NCBI GenBank assembly: GCA_964453155.1
Contig: CAYVQU010000001.1
Location: forward strand, 1 to 64,000
Direction of reading: 5' to 3'
Length of the DNA: 64,000 nt
Source of the DNA: CAYVQU01 sp964453155
GTDB taxonomy: Bacteria > Chloroflexota > Anaerolineae > Anaerolineales > UBA11858
The first letter of the stretch is position 1; each line of letters starts with the position of its first letter. Shown one piece after another: positions 32,708 through 40,303 of the stretch. The position numbers were made by a program, and so were the translations under genes. The notes beneath the pieces were generated by a model. It was not told the DNA's origin. It saw only the letters and a program-made list of their open reading frames with translations, and searched no databases.

Positions 32708-33769
32708 TCAAGGGATTTGAGTTGAATTTGTGCCGAGGTCAATATAATCAGATTGAACTGAAAACAATATTTCTTCGACCAGTCTTTGTTTTCCAGGACT
32801 TAGCAATTCCGAGTTGATATCAAATAATGTCAGGGGAACTGAAACTGAACGTTGATTTTCAGCCGCGACAAAGTCTGACCAAGTCTCTGGGAATACCAAT
32901 AATGGATCAGAACGAAGAGAAGCAATCCAGTGATCCTGAATATCGGCCAGGGGAAGGGTACCGCCGATGAGGTTCACCCCAGACTGGGCTAAGTGCCTCA
33001 GCATCGCATCATCTCCAGCCCCGGGAACAACATAAACCGTCTCAACCTGGCGGTGGATCATGAATTCAGCCGCAGCATGCCATTCTGAGTTATCCGCATC
33101 GGCGCTCAACTCAAAAAACAATGGGTACTCAAAGAATGGGGGGTATTCTGGCAAACATAATCCACAATAGAATTTCACTCCAGTTAGAAAGGCCTGCCGG
33201 GCTGCGAGGGTTTCTTCGGAACTAGATAACCCAATAACCCCAACCCGCCAATCCGCAGTGATAAGGGCAGCCATATACCCCGCGACGAACCCCTGACGAT
33301 CCAAACGCGCCATTTCACCCCCAATTTGGGTTAAATTGGGAGTGGGATTTAACCCCTGGATATCGATCGTCAAAAAACGGGTTTCAGGATGACTGGCAAT
33401 TATTTCTGACAGGTCAGGAAAATCTGCTACGGCTACGACAAATTTAATTACTTCTCGTGAAAAATCATCCGGTGAAAGGCGGGGCCGAACCTGGAAGCGA
33501 TAACCGAGTGTTTTTACTGATTCCGCAACAATTGGTTGAACAGCGGAAACAATGCGGGAATCGGCCTCTGGAGGGGCTACCAAAACACCCACTTCTGGCA
33601 GCGGTGTAACTGTCAACGTAGGAATTTCGGTTGGCAGTATTGTCACCGTAGGGCTTGAAGTGACTGTTGGAGTTGGCGGCAAACTTGCATCGGAATTTTG
33701 GCAACCAAACAGAAAGAATAGCCCCATAATGACGAATGAAAAATATCTTATTCGAAGCGTTTGTTTCAA
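32708..33769 (-). CDS. Second, divergent BMP-like lipoprotein
   Basis: 353 aa. A TTG at 33769 is the start, preceded by a strong GGAGGAG; it yields a signal peptide with lipobox LFGC (Cys23) and a Thr/Pro-rich stalk (30-60). The remaining 290 residues follow the BMP binding-protein plan (GFVAGYMAALITADWRVGVIG, AARQAFLTGVKFYCGLC, VYVVPGAGDDAMLRHLAQSGVNLIGG) but lack the SFNQ motif and most hinge residues of the 31500 protein, so the ligand may differ. It lies 176 bases upstream of the importer operon and could feed or tune the same permeases. Confidence 0.75.
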   Translation of the reverse strand: MKQTLRIRYFSFVIMGLFFLFGCQNSDASLPPTPTVTSSPTVTILPTEIPTLTVTPLPEVGVLVAPPEADSRIVSAVQPIVAESVKTLGYRFQVRPRLSPDDFSREVIKFVVAVADFPDLSEIIASHPETRFLTIDIQGLNPTPNLTQIGGEMARLDRQGFVAGYMAALITADWRVGVIGLSSSEETLAARQAFLTGVKFYCGLCLPEYPPFFEYPLFFELSADADNSEWHAAAEFMIHRQVETVYVVPGAGDDAMLRHLAQSGVNLIGGTLPLADIQDHWIASLRSDPLLVFPETWSDFVAAENQRSVSVPLTLFDINSELLSPGKQRLVEEILFSVQSDYIDLGTNSTQIP

Positions 33770-33843
33770 AGAAATTCTCCTCCGAAAAAATGATCCGGAG
33801 TATTTTACTCCATTTTACCGAAGCGTAGGATACAATATTCCTG

Positions 33844-33849
33844 TATAAT
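33844..33849 (+). promoter_or_regulatory. -10 element for the HAD gene, leaderless arrangement
   Basis: TATAAT at 33844-33849, only six bases before ATG 33856, so transcription would begin at or within a base or two of the start codon. No Shine-Dalgarno sequence precedes the ATG. Confidence 0.6.
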
Positions 33850-33855
33850 TGCCCT

Positions 33856-34326
33856 ATGATTGAATTAACCATCCCAGGACGCGGCATTATTAAGCTGAAG
33901 CATTTGGTCTGCGACGTCAATGGCACCTTGGCTATTGATGGGAAACTCAGCGAGGGCCTCACCCGGAAATTGAGTCTCCTGGGAGACCGGTTGCAAGTTC
34001 ATCTCATAACTGCGAACACCCACGGATACCAGGATTTAATCGATCGTCAATTAAATTTAACCGCAACCCGCGTTTCAGCCGGGCAGGAGGCCCAGCAGAA
34101 AGCTGAGTTTGTGAATTCACTCGATCCAGATCAGGTCATTGCCATTGGCCAGGGTGCGAATGACACTGACATGCTGGCTACCGCCCAAATTGGAATAGGG
34201 ATTCTGTCCCCGGAGGGATTGGCTACATCAGCATTACTCGCAGCTGACATCATTGTCCCAAATATTCAGGCCGCCCTGGATTTAATTGAAAAACCACTTC
34301 GAATTGTGGCTACACTCCGATCATAA
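33856..34326 (+). CDS. HAD-like hydrolase (soluble P-type ATPase-like)
   Basis: 156 aa. Motif I reads CDVNGTLAIDG: the nucleophile Asp is present, but the second, acid/base Asp of DxDGT is Asn, as in the P-type-ATPase-like HAD branch and some weak phosphatases. Motif II is LITANTHG; motif IV GQGANDTDML. The final third may be a small cap. Phosphatase activity is thus uncertain. Probably leaderless (see the promoter). It is followed 18 bases on by the DUF389 gene. Confidence 0.82.
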   Translation: MIELTIPGRGIIKLKHLVCDVNGTLAIDGKLSEGLTRKLSLLGDRLQVHLITANTHGYQDLIDRQLNLTATRVSAGQEAQQKAEFVNSLDPDQVIAIGQGANDTDMLATAQIGIGILSPEGLATSALLAADIIVPNIQAALDLIEKPLRIVATLRS

Positions 34327-34344
34327 CAGAGGGAAATCGATCCC

Positions 34345-35550
34345 ATGAGTTTACCGACCACTGCCCAAACCCCCGACGATCCACAACAGCTTTCACCCGC
34401 TCGCCGCCGCCGGGCAAAGCGATTACTCGCGCCACTTTCATCATCTGACCAAGAGACTTTCCTGCACGAAACCACCCGGCGGATTTCCCCTTCGTTCGAC
34501 TTTTTTTTATTCTCACTGCTGGCAGCGGTAACAATTTGCATCGGGTTGGCAATAGATGCCCCCGCACTCCTGGTTTTGGGCGTTTTATTTGCCCCAACGA
34601 TGACTCCCATTGTCGGTTTGGCCTTGGGGACTGTTACTGGATCAACCCGATACTTTTTCCGGAGTTTGTTGGGATTACTGATCGCTTGCGGTTTGGTTTT
34701 TCTGATCGGCACGCTGACTGGTTTTCTTATTCGCGGGGCAGGGATTTCAGAATTAATCCTCGCCTTTTACCACTCCCAGCTCAAGTGGTATCGATTACTA
34801 GTATTAAGTATTGGCGCGATCCTTACCACGCTGTCGCTGGTCCGATCCCGACGGCGGGGTGCGGTCGCCAGCGTGGCCCTCTCGTACGAATTATTTGTAC
34901 CATTGGCTGTGGCCGGGGTCGGGTTGGGTAGCGGTATCCCCCATTTGTGGCCCGATGGAGTTGTGATTTTCCTGGTCCATTTGGCCTTGGCAACATTACT
35001 AAGTACGGTGCTGCTCCTCATTTTAGGTTTTAGAACATTAACGTTATTTGGCTTTACTTTAGGGGGAGTGGGGCTTCTTGTTGGCGGGATACTACTCATC
35101 GGGTTGAGTGGCATTGGCGCCGCTTTTTGGGGCCAGGTGGCGATCCCTACGCCTTTGCCAACTGTAACCCCCACAGCTACGGTGACACCTACATCGACAA
35201 ATACAGCCACCATAACCAACACGCCCTTGCCGCCCACGTCGACATTTCCGCCCACATTTACCCCGTCCATCACATTGGCTCCCAGTGAAACGCCAGCACC
35301 AAGTCCAACCCCGATTTACGCCCTGGTTGATGTTCCTGAAGATTACGGGGGAGCGATTCTACGGGTCTCCCCAGGTTTCAACGAGGAATACATCACTTCA
35401 GCCGTCAACGGCACTCTAATTCAAATTTTGAGTGAAAAACCGGTATTTGCGGATAACGTATTATGGCTCAATGTCCGCCTGCCGGATGGCACTGAAGGAT
35501 GGATGCTCCAATCGGCGTTGTTAGCTGCAACCCCTGCCCCGAATTGGTGA
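34345..35550 (+). CDS. DUF389-type membrane protein fused to a C-terminal SH3-like domain
   Basis: 401 aa. An N-terminal soluble stretch (1-50) leads to a DUF389-like membrane core (about 50-270) with FDFFLFSLLAAVTICIGLAI, LVLGVLFAPTMTPIVGLALG and several further helices. A Thr/Pro-rich linker (about 275-330) then carries a bacterial SH3-like domain (about 335-400; RVSPGFNEEYITSAVNGTLIQ, EGWMLQSALL), probably placed outside the cell. The SH3-like part would bind peptidoglycan or protein. DUF389 proteins are common in many bacteria and unknown in function. Confidence 0.78.
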   Translation: MSLPTTAQTPDDPQQLSPARRRRAKRLLAPLSSSDQETFLHETTRRISPSFDFFLFSLLAAVTICIGLAIDAPALLVLGVLFAPTMTPIVGLALGTVTGSTRYFFRSLLGLLIACGLVFLIGTLTGFLIRGAGISELILAFYHSQLKWYRLLVLSIGAILTTLSLVRSRRRGAVASVALSYELFVPLAVAGVGLGSGIPHLWPDGVVIFLVHLALATLLSTVLLLILGFRTLTLFGFTLGGVGLLVGGILLIGLSGIGAAFWGQVAIPTPLPTVTPTATVTPTSTNTATITNTPLPPTSTFPPTFTPSITLAPSETPAPSPTPIYALVDVPEDYGGAILRVSPGFNEEYITSAVNGTLIQILSEKPVFADNVLWLNVRLPDGTEGWMLQSALLAATPAPNW

Positions 35551-35579
35551 AGAACTCCGACCACAGGCGGGAGTTCTTC
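35549..35579. terminator. Hairpin between convergent genes
   Basis: GAAGAACTCC (35549-35558) / GGAGTTCTTC (35570-35579), 11-base loop, starting in the stop codon of the DUF389 gene and ending 25 bases before the end of cdd. There is no strong T-run on either side, but the position suits a two-way terminator. Confidence 0.6.
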
Positions 35580-35604
35580 ATATGGATAAGGGTTATTTAG
35601 TTTT

Positions 35605-36018
35605 TCAGGCTAAATCTGTGGGGGTGAATGCTCCTGGGAGGAGTTTCGCAACCGAGGTTTCTTCCAGAATTTCCCCAGCACCGTTAGTAATGATTACAAT
35701 CGTATTTAGTCCAAACTCGGCTAATACTTGCCGGCATGATCCGCAAGGGGAGCCCCCATTGTCGGTCATAACGACGATCGCGGTGAAATCTTGCTCACCC
35801 GCAGTAACGGCTGAAAATACGGCCACCCGTTCAGCACACATGGTGGTTGGGTAGGCGGCGCTTTCAACATTTACCCCTGTAAAAACTTTCCCTGATCCAG
35901 TCAATAGAGCCGCACTAACCGGATATTTTGAGTATGGGGAATAAGCGTTTGAGCGCACATTTTGCGCCATTGTAATTAAGTTATTTTTACTCTTTAGACT
36001 CAACATTCTAATTTCCAT
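35605..36018 (-). CDS. cdd: Cytidine deaminase
   Basis: 137 aa (ATG 36018) or 133 aa (ATG 36006). Zinc ligands and proton-shuttle Glu in SAAYPTTMCAERVA (Cys61, Glu63) and PCGSCRQ (Cys92, Cys95), the homotetrameric Cdd class. It converts cytidine and deoxycytidine to the uridine forms in pyrimidine salvage. It overlaps the CorC-type gene by 11 bases, so is co-translated with it. Fits with the nucleoside-type importer elsewhere in the window. Confidence 0.93.
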   Translation of the reverse strand: MEIRMLSLKSKNNLITMAQNVRSNAYSPYSKYPVSAALLTGSGKVFTGVNVESAAYPTTMCAERVAVFSAVTAGEQDFTAIVVMTDNGGSPCGSCRQVLAEFGLNTIVIITNGAGEILEETSVAKLLPGAFTPTDLA

Positions 36019-37264
36019 TTGGAGCTAACCACTTGGCACGTACTTGATGGATGCGGCGATTACTAACCCGTTCTACAATTAGGTCCAAATTATCTACCCT
36101 TACACTTTCACCAGAAACAGGAACATGCCCTAACCGGCCATATATAAACCCACTGAGGGTATCTGCTTCTGAAGGTGGCAATTCAGTCGCCATTATTTCG
36201 TTAAAATCATCCAAGTCGATGCGCCCCCGGAATAAATAATCACCATCAGCCTCGACTTCATAAGGCAACTCTTCTTCGTCATATTCATCCTGGATTTCAC
36301 CAAAAATTTCTTCAATGATGTCCTCCAGAGTGACGACGCCCGCGACACCACCGTATTCATCAACCACAATGGCCATATGGACCCGCCGACGCTGCAGCTC
36401 AGCCAGTAATTCATCCACTTTTTTGGCTTCTGGCACAAAATAGGGATCGCGCAATAAGCCCTTCATGTTTCCAGATCGACCATTGCCTTCTCGCCAAACT
36501 TTCAATAAATCTTTAGCATACAAAATACCGCTGACATTATCCACCCGTCCTTCAAAAACTGGCACCCGGGAATATCCGGAATTCAAGAGAGAGTCCAAAG
36601 CCTCAGTGAGCGGCGTATCAATATCCAAAGCCGACATTTCAATCCGGGGCACCATAATTTCGCGAGTCAGCGTATCGCCCAATTGGAAGACCGAAAAAAT
36701 CATCTGGCGTTCTTCCTGTTCGAGAATCCCTTCTTGTTGACCAGCCTCCACCAATGTCTTCAATTCTTCTTCGGTAACAACACTGGTAGGATCATCTATA
36801 TTGTTGTTATCACCCGATATCCAAATCGTAAGGCTGACAAATGGATAAAGTATCAGGTTCACGCCTTTAATAAATATGGCCAACCGTAATACCCATGGTT
36901 CTGCCGACCGACTCACCATTCGGATAATCCACCATTCAAACAGGGCAATAATTATCCCAATGAGTATCATCAAACCAATAAAAAGACCAACCGATTTTGT
37001 CGTTGGCCCCCAGGATATTACATATAAAAATAAACCCATAAGTACAAACCGGCTGATTGACTGAAAAATATACAAACCGGCCAAATGACGTGGCATCGAA
37101 TTCAGAAGGTTTAACGAAAGCTCTACCTGAATTCCTTGTTGCTCTTTTAGTTGCAACACGCGCGCTAAATTGGAATTGCGTAAAGCTGACCGGGAAGCAA
37201 TTGTTATTAAATCGAGACAGAGAACAAATACCAGGCCGATTACCATAAAATTTTGAGCGTTCAT
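36008..37264 (-). CDS. CorC/CNNM-type membrane protein (DUF21, CBS pair, CorC_HlyC)
   Basis: 418 aa: DUF21 with four membrane helices (1-165), CBS pair (about 190-310; SALDIDTPLTEALDSLLNSGYSRVPVFEG and HMAIVVDEYGGVAGVVTLEDIIEEI), CorC_HlyC domain (about 325-410). CBS domains bind adenosyl ligands and in this family control Mg2+ or Co2+ transport. First gene of the pair with cdd. Confidence 0.92.
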   Translation of the reverse strand: MNAQNFMVIGLVFVLCLDLITIASRSALRNSNLARVLQLKEQQGIQVELSLNLLNSMPRHLAGLYIFQSISRFVLMGLFLYVISWGPTTKSVGLFIGLMILIGIIIALFEWWIIRMVSRSAEPWVLRLAIFIKGVNLILYPFVSLTIWISGDNNNIDDPTSVVTEEELKTLVEAGQQEGILEQEERQMIFSVFQLGDTLTREIMVPRIEMSALDIDTPLTEALDSLLNSGYSRVPVFEGRVDNVSGILYAKDLLKVWREGNGRSGNMKGLLRDPYFVPEAKKVDELLAELQRRRVHMAIVVDEYGGVAGVVTLEDIIEEIFGEIQDEYDEEELPYEVEADGDYLFRGRIDLDDFNEIMATELPPSEADTLSGFIYGRLGHVPVSGESVRVDNLDLIVERVSNRRIHQVRAKWLAPNGN

Positions 37265-37399
37265 TTATTACCGTTCTACTAAGTGGGTGACGGTAGGTAC
37301 TTCGGAGTAAAACTGACAAGATTTACCATCACGCCTGAGCAATTTTCAGTTTGAGCAAGAAGTCAATTTCAAGCTTCTTCCCGAAAGCTACTTTGATAA

Positions 37400-38761
37400 T
37401 CAATCTTTTGATTGATCTTTTTTCAGCTTGCGAATGGCTCGGGCCGGAATGCCAACAACCAATGTATCTGCGGGGACATCCTTGGTAACCACAGAACCAG
37501 CTCCAGTTCGGGCGCCATCTTGAATATTTAATGGTGCCACTAACATCGAGTCACTGCCAATAAATACGTCGGCGCCAATTTTGGTGGGATGTTTTTGTGA
37601 ACCATCATAATTGCAAGTGATTGTTCCAGCCCCAATATTGACGTTGGGACCAATGGTTGCATCGCCCAGATAAGAAAAATGACCCATCTTGGTCCCAGGC
37701 CCTAAATAGGAATTTTTGACTTCGCCATAATTCCCCATATGGACGCCCTCGGCCAGATGAGCACCTTTCCGCAAATGGCCGTACGGACCGACATCGACTT
37801 TATCTTCCAGCACTGCGCTTTCAACTACGGACGAAAATATTTCGCACCGATCCCCAATTTTTGAATCCCGAATTACAGAATTCGGCCCCAAAATACAGGC
37901 TTCACCAACTTGAGTGTTGCCCTGCAAATAGGTGTTGGGCCAAATGACGGTGTCAGGACCAACCAAAACTCCGGATTCAATATAAGTGGAGGCTGGATCA
38001 ACAATGGTCACCCCTGATTCCATCAATTCGGTATTGATACGGCGTTGCATAATCGCGGTGGCTTCAGCCAAATGCACTCGGGTATTTATACCGATCAACT
38101 CATCCGGATCGTCCAATTTAATGGTTTCGATTTGTTTACCATCTGCGGCCGCAATACCCGCCAAGTCTGTGAGGTAATACTCGCCTTTTGGGGAAAGCTC
38201 GATGCGTGGAAGAGCGTCCCAGAGCCAATCTGATGAAAAACAATACATCCCGGCGTTCAACTCCCGAATTGCTAACTCGTCTGGGGTGGCCTGGACCTCT
38301 TCAACGATCCCTTTTACAGCACCGTTTTCATCCCGTACCACCCGGCCGAATCCATGGGGATCATCCATTTCAACCGTCAACATCGTCATCGGGCCCGGAT
38401 TGATCAGTTGAGCGTCAACCAGGCGTTGCAAAGTTTTTGGACGGACCAGGGGCATATCACCATAAACCACCAAGACCAAATCGGTATTACCTCGTAAATG
38501 GGTTTCGGCTTGTTGAACCGCATGGGCCGTTCCCAGGCGTTGCTCTTGAACAACAAATTGGACTTCGGTTGTAATTCTTTGGCGAACCTCATCAGCCCCA
38601 TTGCCAATGACGACTACCGGGGGGGTATCAGATACTATCTTAGCATTTCCTACCGCATATTCAACCAACGTCCGCCCTAAAATGGGGTGGAGAACCTTTG
38701 GGAGGTTCGAACGCATGCGGGTACCTTGCCCCGCAGCGATGATGACAGGTGTAATTTTCAT
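37400..38761 (-). CDS. glmU: Bifunctional UDP-GlcNAc pyrophosphorylase / GlcN-1-P acetyltransferase
   Basis: 453 aa from ATG 38761 (MKITPVIIAAGQGTRM); the open frame upstream to 38788 has no ribosome site. Pyrophosphorylase domain: AAGQGTRMRSNLPKVLHP, VYGDMPL. Acetyltransferase domain: left-handed beta-helix repeats (LGPNSVIRDSKIG, VGPYGHLRKGAHL, IGAGTITCNYDG). It makes UDP-GlcNAc for peptidoglycan. Standard length. No other gene of the pathway adjoins it. Confidence 0.96.
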   Translation of the reverse strand: MKITPVIIAAGQGTRMRSNLPKVLHPILGRTLVEYAVGNAKIVSDTPPVVVIGNGADEVRQRITTEVQFVVQEQRLGTAHAVQQAETHLRGNTDLVLVVYGDMPLVRPKTLQRLVDAQLINPGPMTMLTVEMDDPHGFGRVVRDENGAVKGIVEEVQATPDELAIRELNAGMYCFSSDWLWDALPRIELSPKGEYYLTDLAGIAAADGKQIETIKLDDPDELIGINTRVHLAEATAIMQRRINTELMESGVTIVDPASTYIESGVLVGPDTVIWPNTYLQGNTQVGEACILGPNSVIRDSKIGDRCEIFSSVVESAVLEDKVDVGPYGHLRKGAHLAEGVHMGNYGEVKNSYLGPGTKMGHFSYLGDATIGPNVNIGAGTITCNYDGSQKHPTKIGADVFIGSDSMLVAPLNIQDGARTGAGSVVTKDVPADTLVVGIPARAIRKLKKDQSKD

Positions 38762-38954
38762 TTCGGCTCCAGTGTTAGCAAGTTGCAAGAAATTTCGTTA
38801 GGGCAAACAGAACCATAATCCCCCCAGGTTAAAGACAACAAGCATCGCACCGAATCTTGCTGAGCGCGAAGCTTGCTAAAAGTGGTTATATTTGATTGGA
38901 ACCCTAAATGTGGGTCTTCATCAACAACAGATATCATCACAAAAAAGTGTCAGG

Positions 38955-39025
38955 CAGGGGAGCCCGGATTCGAACCAGGATCAACGATTCCAAAGACCGC
39001 TGTGCTGCCATTGCACCACTCCCCT
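38955..39025 (-). tRNA. tRNA-Gln (anticodon TTG)
   Basis: 71 bases: acceptor AGGGGAG/CTCCCCT, D arm GTGC-AATGGCA-GCAC, anticodon stem GCGGT/ATCGT with loop CTTTGGA, T arm CCTGG-TTCGAAT-CCGGG, discriminator G. CCA is not encoded. Own promoter upstream. Confidence 0.96.
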
Positions 39026-39054
39026 ACATTTTGCCTAACCTTCAAACGGGCTGC

Positions 39055-39084
39055 ATTTTATCACAGGCTGTTCCAAAAAGGCAA
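39055..39084 (-). promoter_or_regulatory. tRNA-Gln promoter
   Basis: Minus strand TTGCCT (39084-39079), 18 bases, TG-A-TAAAAT (39060-39055 for the -10). Predicted start near 39048, about 22 bases before the tRNA. Confidence 0.7.
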
Positions 39085-39108
39085 TGCTAAATCCACCAGA
39101 TCGCAATG

Positions 39109-39133
39109 AAAAAAGATCGGATTTTATTCCGAT
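39109..39133 (-). terminator. Intrinsic terminator overlapping the response-regulator stop codon
   Basis: Minus strand ATCGGA (39133-39128), loop 39127-39122, TCCGAT (39121-39116), C, then TTTTTT. The stop codon (39124-39126) lies in the loop. Confidence 0.8.
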
Positions 39134-40194
39134 TTTTCGTCCGGAGCTAACCCTAGTTGTACCGCTTGTTCATAGGTCAAGGCATCTGCGTTTTGCAAAT
39201 TATTCGAAGTTTCATCGGCCGTGACCGTATTCCAAAATTCATCGACTTCTTCGGTCTTTGGAACATTTGCATCCACCCCTTGGAATAATGCTTCAATAAG
39301 AGGCGCTTCTTCTTCCAAATCTACAGTATCGATCTGGTCTTCAGGCTCTTCTTCCACAACGACGGGTTGGTCATCTGATTTTAATCGCACGCCCATATTG
39401 AGCAAAATTTCATGCAAATCCCCTACACCAGCATAAACTCCCCTGACAATCGTGCTCAAATCTTCATCTATATGAATCGGATTAACCGCCACCATCAAAG
39501 CATAAGCTTCACCAACGTGTGCCAATAAAATATCATATTTGGGGCCTGAAAAATAGGATAAATCATTGGGAGGATTCGTACCTAAAAACCGTGCTACCCG
39601 TTTACTAGCACTAAAAACCGACATTAAAGAGGGCAGCAGAGATGATTCTACGGTGGCATCGGGGAGATCACCGGCACCGGCCAAGACACGCCCGCGATCA
39701 TCGATAAGAACGGCAGAGAAAGCATCTAAATCGTTCCGCAGTTTTACTAACCGCTCGGAAACATTTTCCGATGGTTTGACGGTTTCTAAGACTGAAACAG
39801 TCGGTTCTATCGGTTCAGATTCAATCAATCCTAAGGTGCGTTCAACTGAATCCAGAAAATCGGCGGGATCCATTGGTTTTAGGAAAAAAGCATCCGCGCC
39901 AGCATCGGCCACATCTCGCCGGACTTGAGCATCAACAGTTCCGGTAATTAAAATGACTTTGAGATCTGGATTCCGAACTCGGACCTTCTCTAATAATTCC
40001 AGGCCACTCATGCCAGGCAGCATGATGTCTGAAACTAGCAAATCAATATCTTGACCCCGAATTTCTAGGAAAGCTTCCTCCCCGGAGGGAACCGCAATCA
40101 CTTCAAATTCGGACCCCAAAGTTTCAACTGCAGATTTCAACATAATCCGCAATTCGCGTTGATCATCGACAATGAGTACTCGGTACGAGGCCAT
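39124..40194 (-). CDS. Response regulator with a roadblock/LC7-like domain
   Basis: 356 aa. REC domain 1-125 with acidic pair Asp10-Asp11, phospho-acceptor Asp56 (LVSDIMLPG), Thr in LITGT, Lys in FFLKP. Residues about 150-270 resemble a roadblock/LC7 fold (RNDLDAFSAVLIDDRGRVLAG; ALMVAVNPIHIDEDLSTIV), which in bacteria often pairs with small GTPases. A very acidic linker leads to the C-terminal helix. No kinase is adjacent. The start has no ribosome site; see its promoter. Confidence 0.82.
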   Translation of the reverse strand: MASYRVLIVDDQRELRIMLKSAVETLGSEFEVIAVPSGEEAFLEIRGQDIDLLVSDIMLPGMSGLELLEKVRVRNPDLKVILITGTVDAQVRRDVADAGADAFFLKPMDPADFLDSVERTLGLIESEPIEPTVSVLETVKPSENVSERLVKLRNDLDAFSAVLIDDRGRVLAGAGDLPDATVESSLLPSLMSVFSASKRVARFLGTNPPNDLSYFSGPKYDILLAHVGEAYALMVAVNPIHIDEDLSTIVRGVYAGVGDLHEILLNMGVRLKSDDQPVVVEEEPEDQIDTVDLEEEAPLIEALFQGVDANVPKTEEVDEFWNTVTADETSNNLQNADALTYEQAVQLGLAPDEKSE

Positions 40195-40203
40195 ATTGGA
40201 GTT

Positions 40204-40212
40204 ATTTTATCA
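40204..40212 (-). promoter_or_regulatory. Extended -10 for the response regulator, near-leaderless
   Basis: Minus strand TG-A-TAAAAT (-10 at 40209-40204). The ATG (40194) begins ten bases downstream of its last base, so the 5' leader would be only two to four bases. Confidence 0.5.
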
Positions 40213-40303
40213 TGATTCAGGGCTAAAAGACTGTTTATCAGCCGGCAACAACCTGATAATATTGTTGGTTTAGCAAGTTAGTGGGAACTAGCCGATGGAC
40301 ATT

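Noticed and set aside
37384..37410. ATCAATC-TTTT-GATTGAT hairpin with T-run at the end of glmU
   Set aside because: The T-run is on the plus strand, the wrong direction for glmU, and the stem lies in its coding end; probably incidental.
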